NCBI GenBank assembly: GCA_034440255.1
Contig: JAWXBU010000056.1
Span: 1 to 7,991, forward strand
Origin: JAEUIA01 sp034440255
GTDB lineage: Bacteria; Planctomycetota; UBA1135; GCA-002686595
Direction of reading: 5' to 3'
Length of the DNA stretch: 7,991 bases
Of the stretch, positions 1 to 6,378 are shown piece by piece. The notes below the pieces were generated by a model that saw nothing but the letters and a program-made list of their open reading frames with translations, was not told where the DNA came from and ran no database searches. The position numbers were made by a program, and so were the translations under genes. The stretch's first letter is position 1. The number at the start of each line of letters is the position of its first letter.

Positions 1-18
1 AAAACCGGCCGAAATCAA

Positions 19-42
19 GGTCTTTTGGCGCGTTCCGAGGCG
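19..42 (+). repeat. Probable left terminal inverted repeat of the ISL3 element
   Basis: The sequence begins GGTCTTTTGGCGCGTT. Compared with the complement of the right end it matches at 12 of the first 22 bases without gaps, including GG at the tip and the blocks GGC and GTT. That is weak for terminal repeats of one element, but spacing and position are right and most mismatches are C/T or G/A. The outer boundary could be off by one or two bases, or the real end could lie near 39. Confidence 0.4.
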
Positions 43-75
43 CTTGCGGGGTGTTCGTAGGGTGCGCACGAGAGT

Positions 76-89
76 GCGGGGTACCCTGC
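76..89. promoter_or_regulatory. Imperfect palindrome upstream of the transposase gene
   Basis: GCGGGGTACCCTGC is a 14-base dyad with two mismatched positions and the perfect core GGGTACCC (79-86). It lies about 33 bases before the chosen transposase start. The octamer TGCGGGGT occurs at 75-82 and also at 45-52. It could be an operator or part of the transposase recognition region inside the IS end. This rests on symmetry and position only. I see no clear -35/-10 pair here. Confidence 0.25.
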
Positions 90-122
90 GGTTGTCTAGA
101 CACGAAAGGCGACCGCTCCCCC

Positions 123-1340
123 ATGCGCGCGACAACTCTACTCGGAAACATCCTTGGACTGAAGCAGACCCGCATCCTCGGGGCGACATTCGATGACGAC
201 GGGCTCGTCGTCGACGTGGCGCCTACGACGCGCATACCGTACTGCTCGAGCTGCTGCCGCCGCGTTCGAGCCGTGCACGATCGGTACGTGGGCCGACTCT
301 GGCGCCGCCTTGACCTCGCGGCTCTGGGCGTGCACTTGCGCTACACGATTCGCCGCGTGAACTGTCCGCGCTGTGGAGTCACCGTCGAACTCGTGCCCTG
401 GGCGGAGAATCAATCCTGGTTCACTTACGAATTCGAGGAACAAGTGGCCTACCTCGCGCAGCGGGCTGACAAAACGACGCTGAGCACACTCATGCGTGTT
501 GGCTGGAAGACCGTCGGAGCGATCATCCAGCGTGTTCTCCCGCGTCACCAGAGCACCGATCCACTCGACGGTCTGACCCACATCGGCGTCGACGAGCTGA
601 GCTACCGACGCCATCACGAGTACGTCACTGTGATCGTCGATCATGTACGCGGCGGCGTCGTGTGGGCACATCCCGGCAAGAATGCAGAAACCCTCAACAC
701 CTTCTTCAAAGAGCTTGGAAACGTGCGCTGCGGGCAACTCGAGGCCGTCACCCTGGACATGTCTGCGGCGTACTTGAAGGCGGTCACAGAAGCATCACCG
801 CGGGCGCGCGTCATCTTCGATCGCTTCCACGTCCAGCGCCTCGCACACGACGCACTCGATGAAGTCCGTCGCGAGCAAGTTCGCGAGGCCGACTCCGAGG
901 ACAGACACGCATTGAAGAAGTCACGCTTCGCGTTGCACAAGAACCCGTGGAACCTCTCGGCCATCGAGGTCGCGAAGGTCGCTGAGGTACAGAAAGCCAA
1001 CCAGCCGCTCTACCGCGCTTATCTGCTCAAGGAAAGTCTCGCCGCTATCCTCGATGGTCGACAGGTCAACGTCGCCAGAACAAAAATCCTTGAGTGGATA
1101 GACTGGGCGACACGCTCGCGACTGCGACCCTTTCAGAAGTTGGCTCGAACCGTGCGTGCACACATCGAAGGAATCTTGGCGTACGTCGCGACGGGACTCT
1201 CCAACGGCCGAACCGAGGGACTCAACGGCAAGATCCGAACGATCACGCGCCGCTCGTTCGGATTTCACAGCGCCACGAGCTTGATCTCGCTGATCTTCCT
1301 CTGCTGCTCAGGAATCAACCTGAAACCAGTGCACCGATGA
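123..1340 (+). CDS. ISL3-family transposase (DDE type)
   Basis: Cut-and-paste transposase of 405 residues, close to the usual ISL3 length. The N-terminal zinc-ribbon pattern is visible as CSSC (Cys41, Cys44) and CPRC (Cys81, Cys84). A helix-turn-helix-like stretch follows at about 115-140. The catalytic domain shows Asp157 in GVDELSYRR, Asp212 in LDMSAAY and Glu365 in NGRTEGLNGKIR, with the family block IFDRFHVQRL at 231-240 between them. I chose the ATG at 123. The frame is open back to a GTG at 51, but that would add 24 residues without recognisable zf-ISL3 character. No strong ribosome site precedes 123. No frameshift or internal stop is seen, so the protein looks functional. Its TGA (1338-1340) overlaps the ATG of the following reading frame. 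Confidence 0.93.
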   Translation: MRATTLLGNILGLKQTRILGATFDDDGLVVDVAPTTRIPYCSSCCRRVRAVHDRYVGRLWRRLDLAALGVHLRYTIRRVNCPRCGVTVELVPWAENQSWFTYEFEEQVAYLAQRADKTTLSTLMRVGWKTVGAIIQRVLPRHQSTDPLDGLTHIGVDELSYRRHHEYVTVIVDHVRGGVVWAHPGKNAETLNTFFKELGNVRCGQLEAVTLDMSAAYLKAVTEASPRARVIFDRFHVQRLAHDALDEVRREQVREADSEDRHALKKSRFALHKNPWNLSAIEVAKVAEVQKANQPLYRAYLLKESLAAILDGRQVNVARTKILEWIDWATRSRLRPFQKLARTVRAHIEGILAYVATGLSNGRTEGLNGKIRTITRRSFGFHSATSLISLIFLCCSGINLKPVHR

Positions 1341-2641
1341 CGCCCGCGCTTCCACTAAACATGCCGGAGAGCCAGAAATTGCTGCCCAGCTTTCCCTTCG
1401 GACAAATCCAATTCGGTCACGCGGTCGCGATCGACGGAGATCGAATCGTCGTGGGTGCACGATTCGATTCTTGGAGCGGAACTCATCACGGAGCCATATA
1501 CATCTTCGAACGCGTCGGCACTACCTGGATCGATGTTGCACGCTTCCAACCGACCGGCATGCCTGGCGGAGCGAACTTTGGCATCTCAGTCTCCATCGAC
1601 GGTGATCGCGTGGCTGGCGGTACGGGCTACGGCAACGCTGCCTATGTCTTCACCCGAGACCCCCAAGGCTTGTGGACGCAGCAACAGAAGCTCGTCTACA
1701 CCGGCAACTCACTCCAACCCGGGTGGAATTACGGTGGATCCGTTGTGCTGAATGGGTCGACCTTGTTTGTATCGTCCGAGGACACGGTCGGGTCGGCGGG
1801 CCGGGCTGGCCGCTCGTACGTATATGAGGAGGTTAGTGGGGTATGGATTGGCGTACAAACGGTGACTTCACTCGATTTAGAGTCATTGGACGGGTTCTAC
1901 ATCTCGGAATCGAAGCTGGACCTCGCCGTTGGCTCTGCACTCGACAGGGACAATGGGGTTGATTCAGGCGCTGCCTACGTGTTCAGAAAAACGATCAACG
2001 GGTGGGTCCAAACCAGTAAGGTGCTGCCCAACACAGGTCATGGTCAAGACTTCTTCTATTTTACTCCGACTCTCTCCGGCAACACTTTGATGATAGGAGC
2101 GCCGGGCGACGACGAGGCCTGTCTTTCGGGAAACAACTGCGATACCGGCGCCGTTTACTTCTTCGATCTCGCGCCCGACGCGACGCAGTACGGCTCGTGC
2201 TACACCAGCTCGCCTTGCGGCAACACCGATAACCATGGCGGTTGCCGCAACTCGACTACGGTCGGCGCAATTCTTCAGGCCTCGGGTTCCGGCAGCATTG
2301 CGGCGGACGATCTCGTGCTCGAGGTGCGAGAGATGCCTGCGGGAACCGCAACGTTGATGTTCATGGGGTCAGCGCAGGGCTCGATCAACCTCGGCAGCGG
2401 CAAGCTCGTCACCTTTGGCGGACCGCTCGGTCTCTACCGACTCGGCGTTCAGTTCGCTGACGCTGAGGGCGTGATCGTTCGCCCTCCGGGCCTTGTCGCT
2501 TACTCGCAGATGCTCGGCGGATTGGGAGCCATCAGCCCCGGTCAAACGTGGAACTTCCAATGCTGGTACCGCGACCTCGCGTCGCCGTGCGGCATCACGA
2601 ACAACCTCTCGAACGGGTTGTCGGTTCAGTTCGTGCCCTGA
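1337..2641 (+). CDS. 5'-truncated FG-GAP repeat beta-propeller protein with planctomycete-type C-terminal module
   Basis: Remnant of a larger, probably secreted protein; the N-terminus and any signal peptide are absent because the IS lies at 1373/1374. From the ATG at 1337 it encodes 434 residues, the first 12 from the IS. Five FG-GAP_2-like repeats follow at about 13-64, 68-113, 115-170, 171-223 and 228-280. They show the pattern QKL-x-P, then AIDGDRIVVGA (31-41), then GA-x-Y-x-F (GAIYIF, GAAYVF, GAVYFF), ending near a Trp. Residues 284-434 form a separate module with cysteines at 288, 294, 303, 409 and 418 and the blocks ADDLVLEV and WYRDLASPCG. Integrin-like FG-GAP blades are known to form surface propellers; ligand and role are unknown. 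Without a signal peptide any product would stay in the cytoplasm, so it may be a pseudogene. The frame is open back to 1094 inside the transposase gene, but a start there would be spurious. Confidence 0.8.
   Translation: MTPALPLNMPESQKLLPSFPFGQIQFGHAVAIDGDRIVVGARFDSWSGTHHGAIYIFERVGTTWIDVARFQPTGMPGGANFGISVSIDGDRVAGGTGYGNAAYVFTRDPQGLWTQQQKLVYTGNSLQPGWNYGGSVVLNGSTLFVSSEDTVGSAGRAGRSYVYEEVSGVWIGVQTVTSLDLESLDGFYISESKLDLAVGSALDRDNGVDSGAAYVFRKTINGWVQTSKVLPNTGHGQDFFYFTPTLSGNTLMIGAPGDDEACLSGNNCDTGAVYFFDLAPDATQYGSCYTSSPCGNTDNHGGCRNSTTVGAILQASGSGSIAADDLVLEVREMPAGTATLMFMGSAQGSINLGSGKLVTFGGPLGLYRLGVQFADAEGVIVRPPGLVAYSQMLGGLGAISPGQTWNFQCWYRDLASPCGITNNLSNGLSVQFVP
1350..1373 (-). repeat. Right terminal inverted repeat of the ISL3 element
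   Basis: Read on the minus strand it starts GGCTCTCCGGCATGTTTAG, matching the general form of ISL3-family ends. It begins 9 bases after the transposase stop, the expected tight packing. The last IS base, 1373, is the first base of a CAG codon in the downstream frame, so this terminal repeat is itself translated if the downstream frame starts at 1337. Confidence 0.75.
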
Positions 2642-2646
2642 AGCAC

Positions 2647-2661
2647 GAACGCAACGCGTTC
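2647..2661. terminator. Short perfect hairpin between convergent genes
   Basis: GAACGC-AAC-GCGTTC forms a perfect 6-base stem with a 3-base loop, in the 18-base gap between the FG-GAP remnant (stop at 2641) and the isomerase-like gene (stop at 2660-2662); it overlaps the last two bases of the isomerase stop codon. No T-run follows on either strand, so it is not a canonical intrinsic terminator. Its place between convergent genes makes a two-way termination or RNA-stabilising role plausible. Confidence 0.35.
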
Positions 2662-3583
2662 AGATCCCGAGCCCGACCAAGAATCCGACTGACGCCAGAA
2701 TCTCGGCGCGACCGTGGCGCGAATTGATCTCGACCACGCGCTCGGCGTGCTTCGGCAGATAATTGCCGACCAGTTTGAAGTCGATCTCGCCCGTGCCTGG
2801 CGGCATCGCGACCGTCGTGTCGGCGGAATCTTGCAAGTGCACGCCGACCATGCGCGGCGCATATTTCTGCAGCCAATCGCCTTGCGTCGGCAACCCGACG
2901 CGCTCGCCTTGGTGCACGCCGCCGGTGTCGTGCCAGTACGAGAGACCCTTCTTCTCCAAGTCGTCGAGCGTCCATCCGACCGCTTGGAAATGCAGCAGAT
3001 CCACCGGACCGCCGCCCGGCTCGATCGCAATCTTCGTCTCGGGGAACTCGCTCATCAGAAGGTGCAGCGAGCGGCACAAGTGCTCGATCTGGCGCTGACC
3101 CTTCTTCTGCACGCACATCACGAGATCGCGCGCCAATTCCTTCGTCACGTCGTTCGAGCCTTCGCGCACGATCCGCGCCGCCAAACGATCGGCTTCCTCG
3201 CGCAACGGTTTGTCTTCGAGCTCCAACCCGCGCACGATCACGACCGGACATTGGTAGCGCTGCGCCAAGCGAATGTGGCGACGCACCGAATTGATCGCCA
3301 TGTCGCGCAGGTCTTCGTCCAAGCTGCCGAGCTTCGTACCCGACATGTTGATCGAGCGCGAGTCGAGGCAACCCGACACGATCGAGCGCACCGAGATCCC
3401 GGTCTCGCGCCGCGAATCCTCGAACCCGTTCAGCTTCACGGGCGACTCGAGCAGGCCCAGTTCCAACCGACGGAATCCCATCGCCACGGCTGCGAAAGCC
3501 TGGTCTTCGATCGTCTTGAGACGAGCTCCGTAGCAGCTCGTCGACAACACGTATTCGTTGGGGATCCCGGGTTGGGTCAACAC
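2660..3583 (-). CDS. Sugar phosphate isomerase/epimerase-like TIM barrel protein
   Basis: 307 residues with the look of the xylose isomerase-like TIM barrel superfamily (AP_endonuc_2 fold), whose members are metal-dependent isomerases, epimerases or dehydratases. Family-style strand ends carry candidate metal ligands: Glu188 in IAIEPGGG, Asp219 in YWHDTGGVHQ, His249 in VGVHLQDSAD and Glu285 in RVVEIN. The stretch PPGTGEIDF (261-269) matches the conserved G-x-G-E-I-D/N-F segment before the last strands. There is no signal peptide, so it should be cytoplasmic. Substrate cannot be told from sequence. The start is a GTG at 3581-3583; the TTG immediately after it has a better-spaced GGTGA upstream and may be the real start. 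The gene is separated from purB by 318 bases, so it is probably transcribed alone, and it converges on the FG-GAP remnant. Confidence 0.8.
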   Translation of the reverse strand: MLTQPGIPNEYVLSTSCYGARLKTIEDQAFAAVAMGFRRLELGLLESPVKLNGFEDSRRETGISVRSIVSGCLDSRSINMSGTKLGSLDEDLRDMAINSVRRHIRLAQRYQCPVVIVRGLELEDKPLREEADRLAARIVREGSNDVTKELARDLVMCVQKKGQRQIEHLCRSLHLLMSEFPETKIAIEPGGGPVDLLHFQAVGWTLDDLEKKGLSYWHDTGGVHQGERVGLPTQGDWLQKYAPRMVGVHLQDSADTTVAMPPGTGEIDFKLVGNYLPKHAERVVEINSRHGRAEILASVGFLVGLGI

Positions 3584-3721
3584 GTCACCGTTCTCGCCGG
3601 AGAGGACACTGGGGGGCGGCGAGGTCAGTCCTTAGATCGAATGCCGAGTCGAGGAGACCTCAGGGAAAGATAGCTCACGCATGAGTCAGAGGCGTTCGCG
3701 TCCCAAGGTCGAATCGAAGGA

Positions 3722-3748
3722 AGAGTTTTCCTACGTAGAGGAATCTCT
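3722..3748. other. Interrupted hairpin in the purB/isomerase gap
   Basis: AGAG (3722-3725) and TTCCT (3728-3732) pair with AGGAA (3739-3743) and CTCT (3745-3748), around the loop ACGTAG. This gives 9 base pairs with a small 2-by-1 internal loop. It lies about 135 bases upstream of the isomerase-like start on the minus strand. It could be part of a leader RNA, a terminator without a T-run, or a protein-binding dyad. The sequence does not decide between these. Confidence 0.35.
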
Positions 3749-3830
3749 CCCTCGATCTCGAGCGGAACGTGGGGAGCGCGGAGCTGCCGACCCCGCCTCG
3801 CCACAGGAGAAGATAGCGAGCGCAGGTGCG

Positions 3831-3886
3831 GCATTGCAAAAAGAGACTACGAGCCAGCGCCTGTCGCATTGCCGTTTTTCAGAGAC
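3831..3886. repeat. Pair of short direct repeats just downstream of purB
   Basis: The composite GCATTGC...AGAGAC occurs twice, at 3831-3847 (AAAA between the halves) and 3866-3886 (CGTTTTTC between the halves), about 35 bases apart. The seven-base and six-base parts are exact in both copies while the spacer differs. It sits 16 to 71 bases past the purB stop in the transcribed direction. It may be a pair of protein-binding sites or a small duplication. Confidence 0.3.
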
Positions 3887-3901
3887 GAATGTGGCGCGAA
3901 C

Positions 3902-5338
3902 CTACACGCGCACGTCGGACGACTTGCCGATCAGCATGCGGTGCCGCTCGAGCAGCGGGTCGACCTCTTCGCGGACGTACTCGACCACTTGTTCAGCTGC
4001 CCGGCCGATGTAGCGCGACGGGTCGAGGAATCGGTCCAGCCGCCCGCTCAAATTCGCGAGCATCGGTTCAGCGGCTAACAAGTTCTTGAGCGGATTCGGT
4101 TCGCCGTTCTTCACCGCGCGCGCGGCGGCATGACTCGCTTTGCGCACACACTCGTGCACGTCCTGGCGATCGGCGCCGAGCTTGACGGCTTCCATCATCA
4201 AGTTCTCGGACGCGAGGAACGGCAGCTCTTCGTCGAGATTGCGGCGGATCACGTGCGGGTTCACGACGAGTCCCTGTGCGACGTTCAAGTACAGGTTCAA
4301 GACCGCGTCCGTCGCGAGGAACATCTCGGCTACGACGATGCGCCGGTTCGCCGAGTCGTCGAGCGTGCGTTCGAGCCACTGATTCGCGGCGGTGTGCGCC
4401 GTGTTCCCGAGCGCTTCGATCACGAAACGCGCCAGCGAACACATGCGCTCGGAGCGCATCGGGTTGCGCTTCCACGGCATCGCGCTCGATCCGATCTGCT
4501 TGGACTCGAATGGTTCTTCGATCTCTTTCTTGTGCGCGAGGAGTCGCATGTCAGTCGCGAACTTGTGCGCGCTCTGAGCGATCGACGAGAGCACTTGGCA
4601 GACGCGGAAATCGAGTTGCCGCGGATACGTTTGGCCGGTGACACCGAACGAGCGCTCGAAACCGAACGCCTTCGTCACGGCGACGTCGAGCGCGCGCACT
4701 TTCGCGTGATCGCCGTCGAACAGTTCCAGAAAAGACGCCTGCGTCCCCGTCGTGCCCTTCACGCCGCGGAAACGGATCGTCGCTTCCGCGTGATCCAAGT
4801 CTTCGAGATCGTGCACGAGATCTTGCAGCCACAGGCACGCGCGCTTGCCGACGGTGACGGCTTGCGCAGCCTGAAAGTGCGTGAACCCGAGCGTCGGCAA
4901 CGCGCGATGTTCGAGCGCGAACTCGCGCATCACGGCGATCACGCTGACCAACTGTGCTCGCAAGAGTCGCACGCCCTCGCGCATCGCCAAGATTTCGGCG
5001 TTGTCCGTGACGAAACAACTCGTCGCACCGAGGTGGATGATCGGGCGCGCGGTCGGCACTTGCTCGCCCCACGCGTGAATCTGAGCCATCACGTCGTGGC
5101 GCAAGTCCTTCTCGAACGCGGCTGCGACATCGAGATTCAGATCATTCGCGTGTGCGACCATCTCGTCGATCTGCGCGGTCGTGATCGCGAGGCCGAGCGC
5201 TTTTTCGGCGCGCGCCAACTCGATCCACAACGCGCGCCACGTCGTGAATTTGCGGCGCTCCGAGAAATTCTCGCGCATCGCGCGGCTGGCGTAACGCTCG
5301 CCGAGCGGAGATCGGTAGGTGTCGCTCGAGTCGGTCAT
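3902..5338 (-). CDS. purB: Adenylosuccinate lyase, human-type clade
   Basis: Adenylosuccinate lyase acts twice in purine metabolism: it cleaves SAICAR to AICAR plus fumarate, and adenylosuccinate to AMP plus fumarate. It belongs to the fumarase/aspartase superfamily and works as a cytoplasmic homotetramer. The 478 residues include the superfamily signature GSSAMPWKRNPMRSER (283-298), whose Ser pair carries the catalytic base. His154 in TLGFTHFQAAQ is the expected catalytic acid, and HLGATSCFVTDN (102-113) and GTTGTQASF (195-203) are active-site segments. KRNPMRSER, ERTLDDSANRR (323-333) and RQDVHE (391-396) closely resemble the vertebrate enzyme rather than the shorter Bacillus type. The ATG at 5336-5338 follows a good ribosome site (GAGG about 6 bases upstream). 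It starts 12 bases after the VanZ-like stop, so it is probably the last gene of the nadC unit. Confidence 0.96.
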   Translation of the reverse strand: MTDSSDTYRSPLGERYASRAMRENFSERRKFTTWRALWIELARAEKALGLAITTAQIDEMVAHANDLNLDVAAAFEKDLRHDVMAQIHAWGEQVPTARPIIHLGATSCFVTDNAEILAMREGVRLLRAQLVSVIAVMREFALEHRALPTLGFTHFQAAQAVTVGKRACLWLQDLVHDLEDLDHAEATIRFRGVKGTTGTQASFLELFDGDHAKVRALDVAVTKAFGFERSFGVTGQTYPRQLDFRVCQVLSSIAQSAHKFATDMRLLAHKKEIEEPFESKQIGSSAMPWKRNPMRSERMCSLARFVIEALGNTAHTAANQWLERTLDDSANRRIVVAEMFLATDAVLNLYLNVAQGLVVNPHVIRRNLDEELPFLASENLMMEAVKLGADRQDVHECVRKASHAAARAVKNGEPNPLKNLLAAEPMLANLSGRLDRFLDPSRYIGRAAEQVVEYVREEVDPLLERHRMLIGKSSDVRV

Positions 5339-5350
5339 CGGATCCTCGTT

Positions 5351-5875
5351 CTAGAGCCAAGTCAGCTCGGGCCACAACGGCGGGATGAGCGTAGCGATTG
5401 CAGCCGCAACGCCGCACGCGGGAAGTCCGATCGCGAACAGACGCGCGACCTTGGAGCCGCTCGCGCCTTCCTCGACGGCGAACAAGACGTGTGCGCACAA
5501 CCAACCGCCGGCGAGGTTCGTCAGGATGTCGCTCACCGACGCGTCGCGACCGGGCGTGTGGAACTGGTGGCGCTCGTCGACGATGCCGTAGACGAGAACG
5601 GCGACGATGGCCCAGTTCACGCGACGAATGCTCGCGGCCAAGCGCTGCCCGGAGCGCGACGTCGCCCACAAAAAGAGCAGCCCGAACATGCCGAACGCGG
5701 GCGCGTGTCGCAGGTTCATCAACCACGCTCGTGCTGCGCCCGAGTGCGCGTCGGGATCTGGCGGGGGTCGGTCCGACAGGTAGAAAATCAGTCCCGTCCA
5801 CACGCAGAACAGGATCACCGCGACGAAACGCGGCGAGCGTCGACACGCGCTCGCGATCGCGACGAGGAAACTCAC
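5351..5875 (-). CDS. VanZ-like membrane protein
   Basis: 174 residues with about five hydrophobic segments: 17-35, 58-72, 87-99, 116-134 and 146-166. The VanZ-family signature is clear: FYLSDRPPPDPD (31-42) after the first segment, RHAPAFGMFGLLF (56-68), and VDERHQFHTPGRDASVSDIL (99-118) followed by TNLAGG. The VanZ family is named after a teicoplanin-resistance accessory protein; most members have no proven role and nothing here suggests glycopeptide resistance. The GTG start at 5873-5875 overlaps the stop of the upstream ATPase gene by 4 bases (GTGA), which decides the start. The frame is open further upstream to 6082 but that part is antisense-like, Arg-rich shadow of the ATPase gene. The product is expected in the inner membrane. 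Confidence 0.85.
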   Translation of the reverse strand: MSFLVAIASACRRSPRFVAVILFCVWTGLIFYLSDRPPPDPDAHSGAARAWLMNLRHAPAFGMFGLLFLWATSRSGQRLAASIRRVNWAIVAVLVYGIVDERHQFHTPGRDASVSDILTNLAGGWLCAHVLFAVEEGASGSKVARLFAIGLPACGVAAAIATLIPPLWPELTWL

Positions 5876-6348
5876 CGGCGAGCCGCGTACTTGCGCACCG
5901 CAGTGAACAACAGCCCGCGACCATCGGCTGTTTTCTCGACCTCGATGCGCTCGAGCATCTGCGCGAGCAAGAAGAAGCCGCGACCGCGTTCGTCTTCGAG
6001 ATCGGGCTCGTCGGGCGATTCGATCCGCGCGCGCATCTCGGCAGGATCGCCTCCGCCTTGGTCGCCGACACTCATCGTCCAACCGTCTGCGCGCACGACG
6101 AGCGCGAGCGACATGCGCACGTCGCCGGGCAGTTCGGATTCCTCCATCGCGTGATCGCCTCCGCCGTGATCGACCGCATTCGAGAGCAATTCGGACGCGA
6201 CGAATTCGAGCGTCTCGATCTCCTTTGCCGGCATGCGCTTTTTCTTCGCGAACTCGCGCAAGACGGCTCGCGCCATGCGTTCGGCGCTGTGAGCCGCCGG
6301 CAGATCGAGCTTCAGTTCCGGCTGATCGTTGGGAGCAGAGGAATTCAT
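5872..6348 (-). CDS. RsbW/SpoIIAB-like serine kinase-type ATPase (HATPase_c_2)
   Basis: A stand-alone GHKL-type ATP-binding domain of 158 residues, the size of anti-sigma factor kinases such as RsbW and SpoIIAB. The N box is FVASELLSNAVDHGG (49-63, Glu53 and Asn57), the G1 box is VGDQGGGD (94-101, Asp96), and the G2 box is ERGRGFFLL (120-128). Characterised relatives bind a sigma factor and phosphorylate an anti-anti-sigma protein; others regulate other partners. No sigma factor, STAS protein or PP2C phosphatase is visible in the window, so the target is unknown. An acidic stretch, about DHAMEESELPGD at 65-76, lies between the N box and the next strand. The ATG at 6346-6348 has no strong ribosome site. 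The gene lies 30 bases after nadC and overlaps the VanZ-like start by 4 bases, suggesting coupled translation. Confidence 0.85.
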   Translation of the reverse strand: MNSSAPNDQPELKLDLPAAHSAERMARAVLREFAKKKRMPAKEIETLEFVASELLSNAVDHGGGDHAMEESELPGDVRMSLALVVRADGWTMSVGDQGGGDPAEMRARIESPDEPDLEDERGRGFFLLAQMLERIEVEKTADGRGLLFTAVRKYAARR

Positions 6349-6378
6349 CTGTCGCTTGTTCGGAACATCGTCAGCGGT

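Larger units (their letters stand above)
19..1373 (+). mobile_element. ISL3-family insertion sequence
   Basis: A roughly 1.35 kb element carrying one ISL3-type transposase gene. The right end is well supported: 1350-1373 read on the minus strand begins GGCTCTCCGGCATG, the usual look of ISL3 termini. The left end is less certain. The best ungapped match to that terminus starts at 19 (GGTCTTTTGGCGCGTT) and agrees at 12 of 22 positions, most of the differences being transitions. An alternative start at 39 aligns only with a gap. ISL3 elements usually make 8-base target duplications. Here only GAAAT is shared by the flanks (11-15 and 1375-1379), so a duplication is suggested but not shown. The element abuts a host coding sequence on its right side, which it has truncated. 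Confidence 0.75.
3584..3901. other. Gene-free intergenic region between purB and the isomerase-like gene
   Basis: 318 bases with no convincing gene. Small open frames exist on both strands (for example 3625-3834 minus and 3681-4013 plus), but their translations are low-complexity and Arg/Ser-rich and resemble no family. The region should hold the 3' untranslated end of the purB unit and the promoter of the isomerase-like gene. It contains an interrupted hairpin at 3722-3748 and a pair of direct repeats at 3831-3847 and 3866-3886, listed separately. I see no tRNA-like T-loop and no clear terminator with a T-run. Confidence 0.6.

Noticed and set aside
1094..1336. Upstream extension of the FG-GAP frame inside the transposase gene
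   Set aside because: It is out of frame with the transposase on the same strand and encodes no recognisable domain. The open frame is incidental until 1337.
2714..3673. Plus-strand open frame of 319 residues opposite the isomerase-like gene
   Set aside because: Composition is typical of an antisense shadow (His, Arg, Leu-rich), while the minus strand encodes conserved TIM barrel motifs.
3700..3730. GTCGAATCGAAGG looked at as a possible tRNA T-loop
   Set aside because: It does not fit the GGTTCGAATCC pattern and no acceptor or anticodon stems can be drawn around it.
3625..3834. Minus-strand frame of 69 residues in the purB/isomerase gap
   Set aside because: No family resemblance, no ribosome site and an overlap with another frame of similar poor quality (3675-3869).
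4130..6154. Long plus-strand open frame of 674 residues opposite purB, VanZ and the ATPase gene
   Set aside because: The translation is rich in Arg, His and Glu with no domain, and it is antisense to three well-supported genes. Long antisense frames are expected in GC-rich coding DNA.
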